Origin: CBDCWO01 sp965223405
GTDB lineage: Bacteria; Bacteroidota; Bacteroidia; Chitinophagales; Saprospiraceae
Reading direction: 5' to 3'
Assembly: GCA_965223405.1 (NCBI GenBank)
Contig: CBDCWO010000006.1
Span: 3,348,001-3,412,000 of the forward strand
Length of the DNA: 64,000 bases
In this document: one piece after another, positions 34,607 through 44,183 of the stretch
How positions within the stretch are numbered: position 1 is the first letter of the stretch
How the letters are laid out: each line of letters opens with the position of its first letter
Notes under the pieces: model-generated
Databases searched by the model: none
Seen by the model: the letters and a program-made list of their open reading frames with translations, nothing else
Told to the model about the DNA's origin: nothing
Translations under genes and position numbers: made by a program

Positions 34607-36907
34607 CTAAAATCGATAATGCAAGCGCACATTAATACTCCTTCCCTGGGCATCGCTGTAGTACCTCAATCGATCTAAATAATCCCGATAGGAACTGTTG
34701 AAGAGGTTTTCTACTTCAAAGGAAAAATTTAAGTGATCCACTATCCAGGGTAATTCGGTTTCAAAAGCAAACTTAAACAGAAAATATCCCGGTGGTGAGG
34801 GTAAGAAATCCTGGTGTTCCAATAGATTTTTTTGCTTAAACACGTAAGTCGCCTCGATGCCCATGGAAGGCACTGTTTCTAAAGATGATTTACTCAAAGC
34901 CAGAGATAACTGAGAAGATAACCGATCGGAAGGGATATACACCAGGGGTTCCTGTAGCCGGCGATTGGTTCCTCTAATGGTGGAAAATTGAGTGCGCCAA
35001 ATCAAACCATCCAACGGTTCAACCTTTAGATTAAGATCAAACCCTGTTAAAGTGGCATCGGTCTGCTTATACAAAAACACCGGGAAAGCCCCCCTGATCG
35101 TTAGCCTGGTCTCTGTTTGAGGTTCTAAAAAAATATAATTTTGGATAAAATGAGAATAGATACTGGTTTCAATAAATATTCTGGACAGCGTTGCTTTACC
35201 ATTGAATAGTATTTTAATACCGGATTCGGACTTTAGATTCGGATTGCCCTCTTCGATTCCTGCAACACCTTGATGAAGTCCTAAACTGTACAATTCATTT
35301 ACTTGGGGAGCTCTCAGTACATAACCTGCATTGATTTTACCAATGAAGGTCTTTTTGTGACGCAGGCTTACCGCACCGGAAAAGCCTACCTTATGGAAGT
35401 AATGGGTATTTTTTTCAATCATACGATTTCGGGTAATACGGGTTACTTTAAGGTAATTAAAATCATATCGAAATCCACTTTCAGCAGAAAGCATTTCATT
35501 TTCCCAGGTCTTGATAAAAAAACCACTAGGGTTGAAACGCAAATAGTCGGGAATTAATGGTAAAATACCGGTTTCAGGTCCATTTTTGTTCTTTGTATAT
35601 CGGTATTGAAGTCCTACACTGCTGGTATTATTAGTAAATATTCCTTCCAGGAAATGAGAATTTAAAGACAACTTAAGAGCTGGAATATCACTGCGATTTC
35701 CGCGACGGATGTCAAATTCCGATCGTTGATTGAATTGACCTCCATAGGTGAATTCTATAAATCGGGAGTTATCTAAAAAATATTTACTGGCCATTTTGAT
35801 TAGACTATGATTTACCTTTTGTCTGGGGGCTTCCAAATCGTAGGAAAAATGATCGTTGGTAAATAATGGAACTTGACGTACAAAGGCCTCCTCTAAATCA
35901 GTGAGATTGCCTACATGTGATCCTTTTAGTATCCCTAGTTGGGAATTGAAAAGACTGATATACATATCATTTAACCATTTCTCATTTATCGTATTATTAA
36001 TTCTAACCGATAAATTCTTTTCACGCACTCCGGTATTGGTTAAATAGTATTGCGGAGCAGTGCGATCTCCACCATATTTAATCGATCCATTAGCTCGATA
36101 CTTAAATGAAGGACCTCCTTTTTCCAATGTAGATGCCAAACTATGTATTTTCCCATTACTCTGATAGGAATAGTTCACTGTACCATGCAAATGAGGATCT
36201 GAAGGAGCCGAACTTTGGTCTATCTTTATCATTCCACCTAAACCATCGCCGCCATAGCGAATGGTACCCACTCCTTTTACCACTGAGATTTGATTGGCAC
36301 TAAAAGGATCGATTTCCGGAGCATGATCATTTCCCCAATTCTGACTGGTTTGAATAAGTCCGTGATTGACTACGGATATGCGATTGCCGTATAGACCATG
36401 AATGATCGGTTTGGTAATACCAGACCCGTTTTTGATCAAACGTACTCCGTTGACTTTTGCCACCAATTCGGATAAAGTTTTGCCACTATTCTGATTTATT
36501 TCGCGGGAGGAGAGAGTAGATTGGGCCTGCAAAGTCGCTGAAGTCTTTTTCCCTTCAATGGTCACATCATGGAGGAACTCCGTGGTATGCTCCAGATAGA
36601 ACACCAGGAATGTATCTTTTTCGAGGTTCAGATAATAATGTATAGCCTCACAGCCCAAATGACTAATGTGCAAATGATACACCCCAGGACATAAATTGCT
36701 AATTTTGAAGTATCCCAGCGAATCGGCAATTTCTCCGGTTCCGGTCTCCTCTACCAGAATATGGGTCAGAGACAATGGATCCTGAGTAAACTGATCATAA
36801 ACATTTCCGCTTAGGGTCAATGTACAATCTTGACCAACAAGTGCTGTGGTAGCCAAAGGCACTACCACAGCAAGAATGAAAATAACCTGGGTTGCTTGAT
36901 TTTTCAT
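34607..36907 (-). CDS. TonB-dependent receptor
   Basis: A 766-residue outer-membrane receptor. It has a signal peptide (residues of about 1-26), a carboxypeptidase-like regulatory domain (about 28-112, CTLTLSGNVYDQFTQDPLSLTHILVEET), a plug domain (about 113-240, LSELVAKVNGVRLIKNGSGITKPIIHGLYGNRISVVNHGL) and a 22-strand barrel ending in the aromatic YYSDAQGRSINVRLHYRF. The plug and genomic partners resemble metal receptors of the ZnuD type in Bacteroidota, so zinc or another transition metal is my best guess. The preceding lipoprotein overlaps its start by ATGA, and a His-rich protein lies just upstream in the same direction. Energised by ExbB/ExbD-TonB. Confidence 0.9.
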   Translation of the reverse strand: MKNQATQVIFILAVVVPLATTALVGQDCTLTLSGNVYDQFTQDPLSLTHILVEETGTGEIADSLGYFKISNLCPGVYHLHISHLGCEAIHYYLNLEKDTFLVFYLEHTTEFLHDVTIEGKKTSATLQAQSTLSSREINQNSGKTLSELVAKVNGVRLIKNGSGITKPIIHGLYGNRISVVNHGLIQTSQNWGNDHAPEIDPFSANQISVVKGVGTIRYGGDGLGGMIKIDQSSAPSDPHLHGTVNYSYQSNGKIHSLASTLEKGGPSFKYRANGSIKYGGDRTAPQYYLTNTGVREKNLSVRINNTINEKWLNDMYISLFNSQLGILKGSHVGNLTDLEEAFVRQVPLFTNDHFSYDLEAPRQKVNHSLIKMASKYFLDNSRFIEFTYGGQFNQRSEFDIRRGNRSDIPALKLSLNSHFLEGIFTNNTSSVGLQYRYTKNKNGPETGILPLIPDYLRFNPSGFFIKTWENEMLSAESGFRYDFNYLKVTRITRNRMIEKNTHYFHKVGFSGAVSLRHKKTFIGKINAGYVLRAPQVNELYSLGLHQGVAGIEEGNPNLKSESGIKILFNGKATLSRIFIETSIYSHFIQNYIFLEPQTETRLTIRGAFPVFLYKQTDATLTGFDLNLKVEPLDGLIWRTQFSTIRGTNRRLQEPLVYIPSDRLSSQLSLALSKSSLETVPSMGIEATYVFKQKNLLEHQDFLPSPPGYFLFKFAFETELPWIVDHLNFSFEVENLFNSSYRDYLDRLRYYSDAQGRSINVRLHYRF

Positions 36908-37461
36908 TCAATAATAATTGGAAAAACTACTTCAATATCCGTTTCTCCACCGGCGTTGGATATATTTCCTTCAGCTACTCCTGGAGCTGATTTATTTGGA
37001 TTGTGTCTCAAAGTAATGGTTAATTCACCTTGACCCGCAGCACCGGTTTTTACTGAAGAAACCAAACCTATGGGTAAACCGTTGTCATCTTGATCTCCAT
37101 AACCTATTTCTAAGTCTGCTTCGGATACCTGGAAAAAAAATTGATGTTCATCACCTTCTTCCTTGACTTCAACAGTGATATCTTCAACGGGATCTTCAGA
37201 TTCATTGAGTAAAACAATGGATCCGGAAAATTGGGTATCACCAGGTAAATTGTCTGTAGTAATAGTGGGCGGGTTGCCCCCTTCACCATCAGTATCTGAA
37301 AATGAGAATACAAACGGATCTCCCCCATCTGAAGGAGTAAGTGTATATTTCATGGTGGTAATCAACTCCTCTTCATTAGGAATTACCGGATCATCTTGTT
37401 TACAAGAGATCTGGATAAGTATGATGATCATGGCAACAGACCATGAGATGTATTTTTGCAT
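36904..37461 (-). CDS. Small lipoprotein partner of the TonB receptor
   Basis: A 185-residue lipoprotein with lipobox ILIQISCKQDD (Cys20). The mature part is acidic and beta-rich (TMKYTLTPSDGGDPFVFSFSDTDGEGGNPPTITTDNLPGDTQFSGSIVLLNES), and ends with GGETDIEVVFPIIIE. Proteins of this kind accompany TonB receptors in many Bacteroidota and are sometimes annotated as periplasmic-binding-like. The density of Asp and Glu would suit cation capture. Its stop overlaps the receptor start (ATGA), so both are translated together. No sequence motif gives the ligand; metal binding is inferred from the neighbouring His-rich protein. Confidence 0.75.
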   Translation of the reverse strand: MQKYISWSVAMIIILIQISCKQDDPVIPNEEELITTMKYTLTPSDGGDPFVFSFSDTDGEGGNPPTITTDNLPGDTQFSGSIVLLNESEDPVEDITVEVKEEGDEHQFFFQVSEADLEIGYGDQDDNGLPIGLVSSVKTGAAGQGELTITLRHNPNKSAPGVAEGNISNAGGETDIEVVFPIIIE

Positions 37462-37648
37462 GATTCTAAAGATTTAAAAATTAACTTGATTATCTAATTT
37501 GAAAATTAAAACGCTAAGTGTGGCCTCGTATATCTACTGCCGCGGGAAAAGACCTAGGCATAAAAAAACAGGCAATACTGGTTAAGATTTATAAGCCGGT
37601 TATTAACAATACCGAGGCGACACATATTCAAGGTATCATTTTTTGTCT

Positions 37649-38050
37649 TTAGACTGGAGGGCTCCTTGAGTTTTGATCACGAATCAGATCAAAGTAGATA
37701 GATTCAGGAACTGAGAGAAGTTTAAACTTTTGAGGGTTAAGATAGAATTCCTTGATGATTTTTTTAGTCGTAATCTGATGAGGTAAATAACACTCACATA
37801 ACCGGCAATCTTCATTATTGGTATGGAGGTGAGTGTCATGATTACAACCTGATATAAAGTCATGATGAAATATGGCCCGGTGACAAGGATCTTTTTCGGT
37901 TTCTTCATCATGATGAACATGACCATGATCCGCTGAATAATGAATTATTTGATGAGCTGTAGGGATGACCAAAAAGGAAAGCAGATACAGGATCGACCAT
38001 GTAATAATGATTCCTAATCGAAAAGATACCTGGTTTATTAATTTATTCAC
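37649..38050 (-). CDS. Histidine- and cysteine-rich membrane protein
   Basis: A 133-residue protein with one N-terminal membrane helix (about residues 12-33, LGIIITWSILYLLSFLVIP) followed by an exported domain very rich in His and Cys: HQIIHYSADHGHVHHDEETEKDPCHRAIFHHDFISGCNHDTHLHTNNEDCRLCECYLPHQ. Clusters such as HGHVHH and CRLCEC are typical metal-binding sequences, so it may buffer or sense zinc, copper or similar. The last 40 residues are basic and lack His. It lies 187 bp upstream of the lipoprotein-TonB receptor pair on the same strand and may share their regulation. I do not recognise a named family with certainty. Confidence 0.75.
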   Translation of the reverse strand: MNKLINQVSFRLGIIITWSILYLLSFLVIPTAHQIIHYSADHGHVHHDEETEKDPCHRAIFHHDFISGCNHDTHLHTNNEDCRLCECYLPHQITTKKIIKEFYLNPQKFKLLSVPESIYFDLIRDQNSRSPPV

Positions 38051-38172
38051 GTCAATAGATAATGAATGAATGCACCTGATCCCAAAATTCCACCAAAGTT
38101 AAAATATATTAATAACTTTTAATCTGGAATCGACTGCTGAATTATAAGTTGCAGGTTCATTTGGTATAATTA

Positions 38173-41100
38173 TTATCTTATCAAAGTAATAGATCCGGAA
38201 AGAAAACGACGCTGTCCATCTATAAAACTGGCTTCAATGATATAAGTCAATACTGAAGGGGCTAACCTTTGACCTTTGAAGGTTCCATCCCAGGTCTTTT
38301 GGGAGTCATCCGGAAAGAAGTCCAAGCTTTCGAATACCAGTTCTCCCCAATTTGTAAAAATACGGAACATATGAATTTGTTCCAGGTTGCTGGATGGATA
38401 CAATCTGAAAAAATCATTGCGTCCATCTAAATTTGGAGAAAATATATTAGGTACAAATACCCGGTAAGCATCTTCGACAATAATATTTAACTCGGCTTCA
38501 ACCTGACATCCACTGTCATCCTTGGCAATAATTTGATACTTTTCGCTTTTCAGAGGGGTAATGGTCATAGGTAAGCAGTCCGAGCATATTCCATTACTAC
38601 TACCAACAAGGGTATAACTGGTAACGGAAAAGTTGGATTCATAGTTTATATGCACGGATTGCCCCATATTTATGGTAGTATCCGGACCAAGATCGATCGA
38701 GATCCCGGTCTCTTTTTCAAATATCACATTTCGCTGCGTTGTACATCCCGAGACATCAACAACTGTCAAGAGTAAATTTTCAATGGAGTCTGGAATCGGA
38801 ATCACAAAAGGTAAAGCTGGGGCCTGAAAGGTGTCTTCGAGAATATAAATAAGATAAGGTGGACTTCCATTAATAATTTGGTCAATTTGAACACTTTGTT
38901 TTCTCGTTTCTCCACATCCTGAGTACAAATCCTGGGCGATCACATTAATAGAATCAAATGAGAGATTTATTTCGACAATTGAGTCACAACCGTATTGATT
39001 CATACCGATAAGGACTTCTGTCCCGTTGGGATTTTGGGTTCCATAGTTTGTGCCATTGATATTCATGCTTTGGTCAGGACACAAGACCAGATTCAAATTG
39101 CCTGTGGTAGGCTCATGATAGGTAAGTGACACATGTACAATACTGTCACATCCTTGTCGGGATTGATTGGCCAGTACGACCATGCCCTGTGAATTTTGTT
39201 CATCAAATACTAAGGAGTCTACCACGATAAAATCTCCGGCACACAAATCCAAAGAGATGTATTCCTCGACAGCTTCCATGAAACGTATAGATACTTCAAC
39301 AATGCTGTCACAACCCAGATATGCTGCCCCGGTTAAAGTCTCTGTCCCAGTGGGATTTTCTTCAGAATAGGTTGTACCATTGAATACTACTTCAGTGCCA
39401 AGACAGGCATCCATCACTAATTTTCCCGTATCCGGTTCGTAAAAATCGACATTTACATGAACTATACTATCACATCCGTTTAAAGTAGCATTCTGATACA
39501 CCAGGGTGTCCGTTTTATATCCTTGATGAAATAAGATCCCATTGACCGACAAGCTATCACCTACACATAGTGTATGATTCCAGACAGTAATTACGGATTC
39601 TATTAATGATAGCGAGACATTAATTATACTATCGCAGCCCTGGTAAGACGCATTTTCCATAACTACCACACCATTGAGCCTTGATGAGTGAAATAATTCT
39701 CCGCCCAATGTTAGCGTGTCCTGTTTGCATATCGCCTGTTGATAACTAGACTCTGCCGGAGGCAGAATTTGAACTTGAACATTGAGGATACTATCACATC
39801 CTCGGGAAGATGCCCCATTTAATATGACTTCTCCGCTTAATTTATTGGCATGGAAAAATTCTTCTCCAATTTGTACCGTATCGTCTGCACAAATTGCTAG
39901 GGGATGGTTTCCTGTTGCCGGAGGATATACATTTGCCATTACCTGTACTATACTGTCACAACCTTGGGAAGAAGCATTTTCTATAGTGACCTGGCCCTCA
40001 AGCCGGCCGGCATGAAATGCTTCTTCACCCACGTAAAAAGTATCACCTGTGCAAATAAAAGGTTGGAAATCAGACACAATCGAGGGATAAAAATTTAATT
40101 GAACATTGACCAGGCTGTCACATCCATTGGCTGCCGCATCGGGAAGTACCAATTGTCCGGTTTGATTTCCTCGAAATAATACCAAATCCTGTAGATATAA
40201 AGTATCATCCTCACAAATTGTGTAAAGCTGTTGTCCTGTGTTAGGTTGCCCCTGCAGAAGGCTGACGATGACCAAACTGTCACATCCGTTTCCAGCGGCA
40301 CCCGAAAGAAGGACTTCTCCTGTTAACCGGTTGGAGTGAAAGGATTCTGATCCGATGTAGAAAGTATCTCCGGGGCAGACTATATCAGTAAAAAAGGATT
40401 TGATCGTGTCCTGAAAACTCAGTTTTACCCAGATTAAACTGTCACAGCCATACTGGTTAGCTTTGGGAAAAATTACCATGCCTTCACGCCGATTAATATC
40501 GAAGGTATCGTCCTGTAGGATTAAATCTTCTCCAATACAGATAATAAAGGGGATTGTATCGACCCTTATTTCTTCAAATAATACCCCAACTTCTACAATA
40601 CTGTCGCAGCCATTCATAGCTGCTTTAGGTAATACTTCCGTGCCAAATGGTTTAAACCAATCGTAAGTGGTACCATTGAATACCAACGAATCGCCGGGAC
40701 ATAATACCGGTATATACTCTCCAAACTGCGGGTAGGCCACCGAAACTTTGACTTGGGCTACACTATCACAACCATTGAAACTACCTCCGGGTATCCGAAT
40801 CAATTCCTCCAGGTGATTTTCATGGAATGCGATTCCATCCAAAATCAAAGTATCTCCCTCACACACTGTGTCTTCAACCAGACTGGTATCGGGAGCCAAA
40901 ATATCAATAATATGAATACCACTGGCAGTTCCCGGGCACAAATGATTGTCAATCCCCACTAATTCGATGGTATCTGGTCCTCCGCTAAAAACAGTTAATG
41001 AAAAATTGGTGGTCATGGCCTGAACATACAGGGGGAGACCGTTGCGCAGAAATTCCAAATCAAAAGGTGCCGTACCGGCGATATTCACCGGAATATCAAT

Positions 41101-43725
41101 CGCTTTACCGGGACAGGTCTCGGAACTCCCCTCAATACTTGCGGCGGGAGGTGCGACAATTTTGATAATAATCGGTTCGGATAAGCTTAAACATTCATCA
41201 CTCAGATCTACACCATCCACCGTTCCATCACCAATTACGGCATGAAAATAGTAAATGCCGGGTTCATTTTTCGATATCCGTTCAGTCAAAAACCGTGGAA
41301 CTCTGCTAGTTACATGTCGGTTGGGCCCAATGGTGTCTTTGGTGCCATCATGTAAAATAAACCTCAATTCATCGTTCCCGTCATTTACATGATCATTGTT
41401 GTGAATAAATTCATGTTGTCCTACGGCCTGATCTTGGCAAATCAGTATCGTATCCTGGAAGGAATATCGAAAACTACCGGCATAGGTTATGCATTGGCAA
41501 TTTCGACTGGATACCGGTATGACGAGGGTGTCACAAAGAGTAAATTTTGTAGAAATAACTTTAAATAACACATCCTGACCCGAAGGGATGGGGTCACTTT
41601 TGAAAAGGCTATCTCTAAGATCTCCGGAATAACCAAAGACCTGGTAACTCATCGAAGGATCTCCTCTAAACGTAAATTCTACAACGTATGAACTATCGGT
41701 CGCGCAAGAAACTTCTCTAGTGGAAAAACTGATATTGGGAGATATTCTTATCATACGATTACCCTCAATCGTGCCGGTACAAATGCTGTCATGGTATGTG
41801 TAAAAACTGATCAGACTATCTACCTGTTGGTTACCAATTTTTAAGGTGTAGGAGGTATCCGAAGTGATCAAGGGGGATTGCAGGTCTTCATCGAGTGCAT
41901 ATAAAATTTCATAAGGAGGTAAGCCGGATAATTTAAGATCAACTTCAAAGGAGTCCACTTTGAGGTCGATACAGAGGAATTCCGGTACATCCAAAGTAAG
42001 CTGAGGCTGCCATACCCAAATGGTATCCAATAATTGGTAAGTGCAAGTATCTAAAGTATAGGTAATAGTGATGGAATGAAAACCGGGTCCGGCGATTTGT
42101 GGATCAAAAATGCCCACTAAGCTGTCTATAATGCCCATGCCACTCCAATGCCACTGTCCTGGTGCCATTCCGGTGGTATCCAGATTAAGGGTGTCAGCCG
42201 GTTGATCCCAGCATATGGTGTCGCGGATGGATGGTAACTCTACAAATGGGCAGTCTGCACTTTGACAGTCAGTTTCATCATTGGCCCTAATCGTGATACT
42301 GGTATCCGCAGCACATCTTGCCTGTGATCCATTAAAAATAGTTACTGAAAATATTGAATCAGCGGATATGGTTGGTGAAATAGTGGCGGTAGTTTGACCG
42401 GTGCTCCACAGATATTGACTTCCACCACTGGCCTGAATGATCGCGGTGCCATCACGACAGATCGTATCACCTGGGATCGCATTGATCTCTGGCTCCGGGA
42501 TTGAAAATACATTCAATTGAAATTCGTCGGTGGCTGTACATCCGTTGTTATCGGTTACCGTGACCTTATATGTTCCACTTCTGCCGACAGAGATGGTTTG
42601 TAAATTGGAATTACCTTCGCTCCACTTATGGGTCCATGTGGGTTGATTGGTGGCGAGAGTAGTCCTCTCACCTACACATAACTCTGCATCACCCAAAATC
42701 TCTACTTCCGGACAACTTAGTGTTTGCAAATAGGCATTTGGGTTGTAAGTCAGTGGATCTATGATCAGGTTGCAGCCTCCACCGATAATCTTGGCCTTAA
42801 AGTAGACGGGAGACATGCCACAGTAGGTATCGTCTAACTCGATCTCTTGGACAATGGGCAATGGTGAGCCGACGAATGATATGGCATTTGTTGCTTGAAC
42901 TGCCTTGCCTGTGCCATCCACTGCATCTCCGTCGGTACCCAGGAGTAAATCCTTTGGATCGTAAGAGACGGTTTGTGAACAATTTGTACAAAAGGAGAAA
43001 ACCGTAGTCTTGGTGCCATTCCCTTGCTTATTGGTGAATGCTCCAAAAGTACGCGGACAATCACTTTGCAAGACGTAAATGTCCGTCAGTCCACAAAATC
43101 CAGCGGGTACCGTAAACATATTGTTTGCCGAAGCGCTGGTAAATACCACCACATTGGCATTCGGAGGGATATAATCACCAGGCCCTACTTTGAAGATGTT
43201 GGAACATCCGCTGATATTAACAGTGGGCAGAGGCATAAAATTACAGTCCGATCCTAAGTCCCCACAGTGGTCCGGACAGATGGCATTGTTGCCAGCATCA
43301 AAATCAATGGCCAGATCATCTACATAAAATCCGTTGGTACCGGAATGAATCGCAACATATTCATTCCATTCGTCGCCATAGCCATCGACCAAAATTCCCA
43401 GAACAGAGGGACAACTGTTGGCATCACATTGTTGCGCATTATTCTCAAATTCAATAGTTTCTCCAAGCGTTACTGCAGATGGAGTGAAATTGGGATCATC
43501 GGAGAAATGCCATTCCAGAATGTGATTGTGATCAAATTTCGACCCGGTCAAAGTTAGGTGGATACGGTCTCCTTTGCAGTATGAACTTTTCAATGGCATA
43601 TTATCCGCTCCCAATACTTCCGCTCCTAGAATGGAAGGACATTGACCCGGTAAGGACCAACTTGCCAACCCGAATATGGTGATTAATATTCCGCGTAATA
43701 GCATAAGTATGGATAGATAACGCAA
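38173..43725 (-). CDS. Giant secreted Cys-repeat protein with T9SS type B sorting domain
   Basis: An 1850-residue exported protein. A signal peptide spans about residues 1-27 (ending LPGQC). Residues to about 950 contain mixed beta-rich segments, including CHU-type SprB-like units (TWTHKWSEGNSNLQTISVGRSGTYKVTVTDNNGCTATDEFQLNVF). From about 955 to 1592 there are twelve repeats of about 54 residues, each with a Cys in a C-x-G-D-like motif and a GCDS motif. The last 95 residues (VFVPNIFSPNLDGRNDFFRLYP...WDGTFKGQRLAPSVLTYIIEASFIDGQRRFLSGSITLIR) form the gliding-motility-type C-terminal domain recognised by the type IX system. Probably a surface adhesin or matrix protein. Secretion genes are elsewhere. 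Confidence 0.9.
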   Translation of the reverse strand: MRYLSILMLLRGILITIFGLASWSLPGQCPSILGAEVLGADNMPLKSSYCKGDRIHLTLTGSKFDHNHILEWHFSDDPNFTPSAVTLGETIEFENNAQQCDANSCPSVLGILVDGYGDEWNEYVAIHSGTNGFYVDDLAIDFDAGNNAICPDHCGDLGSDCNFMPLPTVNISGCSNIFKVGPGDYIPPNANVVVFTSASANNMFTVPAGFCGLTDIYVLQSDCPRTFGAFTNKQGNGTKTTVFSFCTNCSQTVSYDPKDLLLGTDGDAVDGTGKAVQATNAISFVGSPLPIVQEIELDDTYCGMSPVYFKAKIIGGGCNLIIDPLTYNPNAYLQTLSCPEVEILGDAELCVGERTTLATNQPTWTHKWSEGNSNLQTISVGRSGTYKVTVTDNNGCTATDEFQLNVFSIPEPEINAIPGDTICRDGTAIIQASGGSQYLWSTGQTTATISPTISADSIFSVTIFNGSQARCAADTSITIRANDETDCQSADCPFVELPSIRDTICWDQPADTLNLDTTGMAPGQWHWSGMGIIDSLVGIFDPQIAGPGFHSITITYTLDTCTYQLLDTIWVWQPQLTLDVPEFLCIDLKVDSFEVDLKLSGLPPYEILYALDEDLQSPLITSDTSYTLKIGNQQVDSLISFYTYHDSICTGTIEGNRMIRISPNISFSTREVSCATDSSYVVEFTFRGDPSMSYQVFGYSGDLRDSLFKSDPIPSGQDVLFKVISTKFTLCDTLVIPVSSRNCQCITYAGSFRYSFQDTILICQDQAVGQHEFIHNNDHVNDGNDELRFILHDGTKDTIGPNRHVTSRVPRFLTERISKNEPGIYYFHAVIGDGTVDGVDLSDECLSLSEPIIIKIVAPPAASIEGSSETCPGKAIDIPVNIAGTAPFDLEFLRNGLPLYVQAMTTNFSLTVFSGGPDTIELVGIDNHLCPGTASGIHIIDILAPDTSLVEDTVCEGDTLILDGIAFHENHLEELIRIPGGSFNGCDSVAQVKVSVAYPQFGEYIPVLCPGDSLVFNGTTYDWFKPFGTEVLPKAAMNGCDSIVEVGVLFEEIRVDTIPFIICIGEDLILQDDTFDINRREGMVIFPKANQYGCDSLIWVKLSFQDTIKSFFTDIVCPGDTFYIGSESFHSNRLTGEVLLSGAAGNGCDSLVIVSLLQGQPNTGQQLYTICEDDTLYLQDLVLFRGNQTGQLVLPDAAANGCDSLVNVQLNFYPSIVSDFQPFICTGDTFYVGEEAFHAGRLEGQVTIENASSQGCDSIVQVMANVYPPATGNHPLAICADDTVQIGEEFFHANKLSGEVILNGASSRGCDSILNVQVQILPPAESSYQQAICKQDTLTLGGELFHSSRLNGVVVMENASYQGCDSIINVSLSLIESVITVWNHTLCVGDSLSVNGILFHQGYKTDTLVYQNATLNGCDSIVHVNVDFYEPDTGKLVMDACLGTEVVFNGTTYSEENPTGTETLTGAAYLGCDSIVEVSIRFMEAVEEYISLDLCAGDFIVVDSLVFDEQNSQGMVVLANQSRQGCDSIVHVSLTYHEPTTGNLNLVLCPDQSMNINGTNYGTQNPNGTEVLIGMNQYGCDSIVEINLSFDSINVIAQDLYSGCGETRKQSVQIDQIINGSPPYLIYILEDTFQAPALPFVIPIPDSIENLLLTVVDVSGCTTQRNVIFEKETGISIDLGPDTTINMGQSVHINYESNFSVTSYTLVGSSNGICSDCLPMTITPLKSEKYQIIAKDDSGCQVEAELNIIVEDAYRVFVPNIFSPNLDGRNDFFRLYPSSNLEQIHMFRIFTNWGELVFESLDFFPDDSQKTWDGTFKGQRLAPSVLTYIIEASFIDGQRRFLSGSITLIR
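38950..40863 (-). repeat. Twelve tandem ~162-bp coding repeats (54-residue Cys-pair units)
   Basis: Within the giant secreted protein, twelve units of about 54 residues follow one another. Each has a C-x-x-D-like element (CEGD, CPGD, CIGE, CTGD, CVGD and variants), a G-x-x-F-H or G-T-x-Y turn, and the invariant GCDS before a V-x-V strand. The twelve GCDS sites are FNGCDSV, MNGCDSI, QYGCDSL, GNGCDSL, ANGCDSL, SQGCDSI, SRGCDSI, YQGCDSI, LNGCDSI, YLGCDSI, RQGCDSI and QYGCDSI. Two Cys per unit suggests one disulfide each. Confidence 0.85.
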
Positions 43726-44183
43726 TTTGTGCTAATTCTATTTGTTATTTATATGCAAAGATGATTCCTCTTTGTATTAAGTAAACAGGTAGAGGGTGGG
43801 ATTGAGATCTAAAGATAATTAAGGAAGTAAAATAATTGCTGAGAAATTTGGTTAATTTTTGAACATAACCAGGATACTTTAGGGCATTTCTCCAGTTCCT
43901 GACTTTATAAATAGGATCTTTGGAGAATACCGGAAGAGTAGTCACGGATAGGCCTTATTAGTTCAGTAGTTTTTGCAATTTAACTCTTCACTTATGCTGG
44001 ATAGGATAGCGGATTCTATATTTGGAGGGTTTAGATTTGCAATTAGACGAAATGATGCAAATCATTTAGATTTCCGTATAAGTATTCTTTATTTTACCGA
44101 GACTTGGTAAGTCCAGAATCCGGATTGTCATGCATTTTTTTAACCAGGCAAAGATTGCGCATCTTACCTGCAAATATTGACCT
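43726..44183. other. Intergenic region between the giant protein and GH38 genes
   Basis: 458 bases between divergent genes. It is AT-rich and contains no convincing gene. A near-match to the -7 box (CATCTTTGC on the minus strand, just before the giant protein gene) may serve as its promoter. Nothing else is recognisable. Confidence 0.5.
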
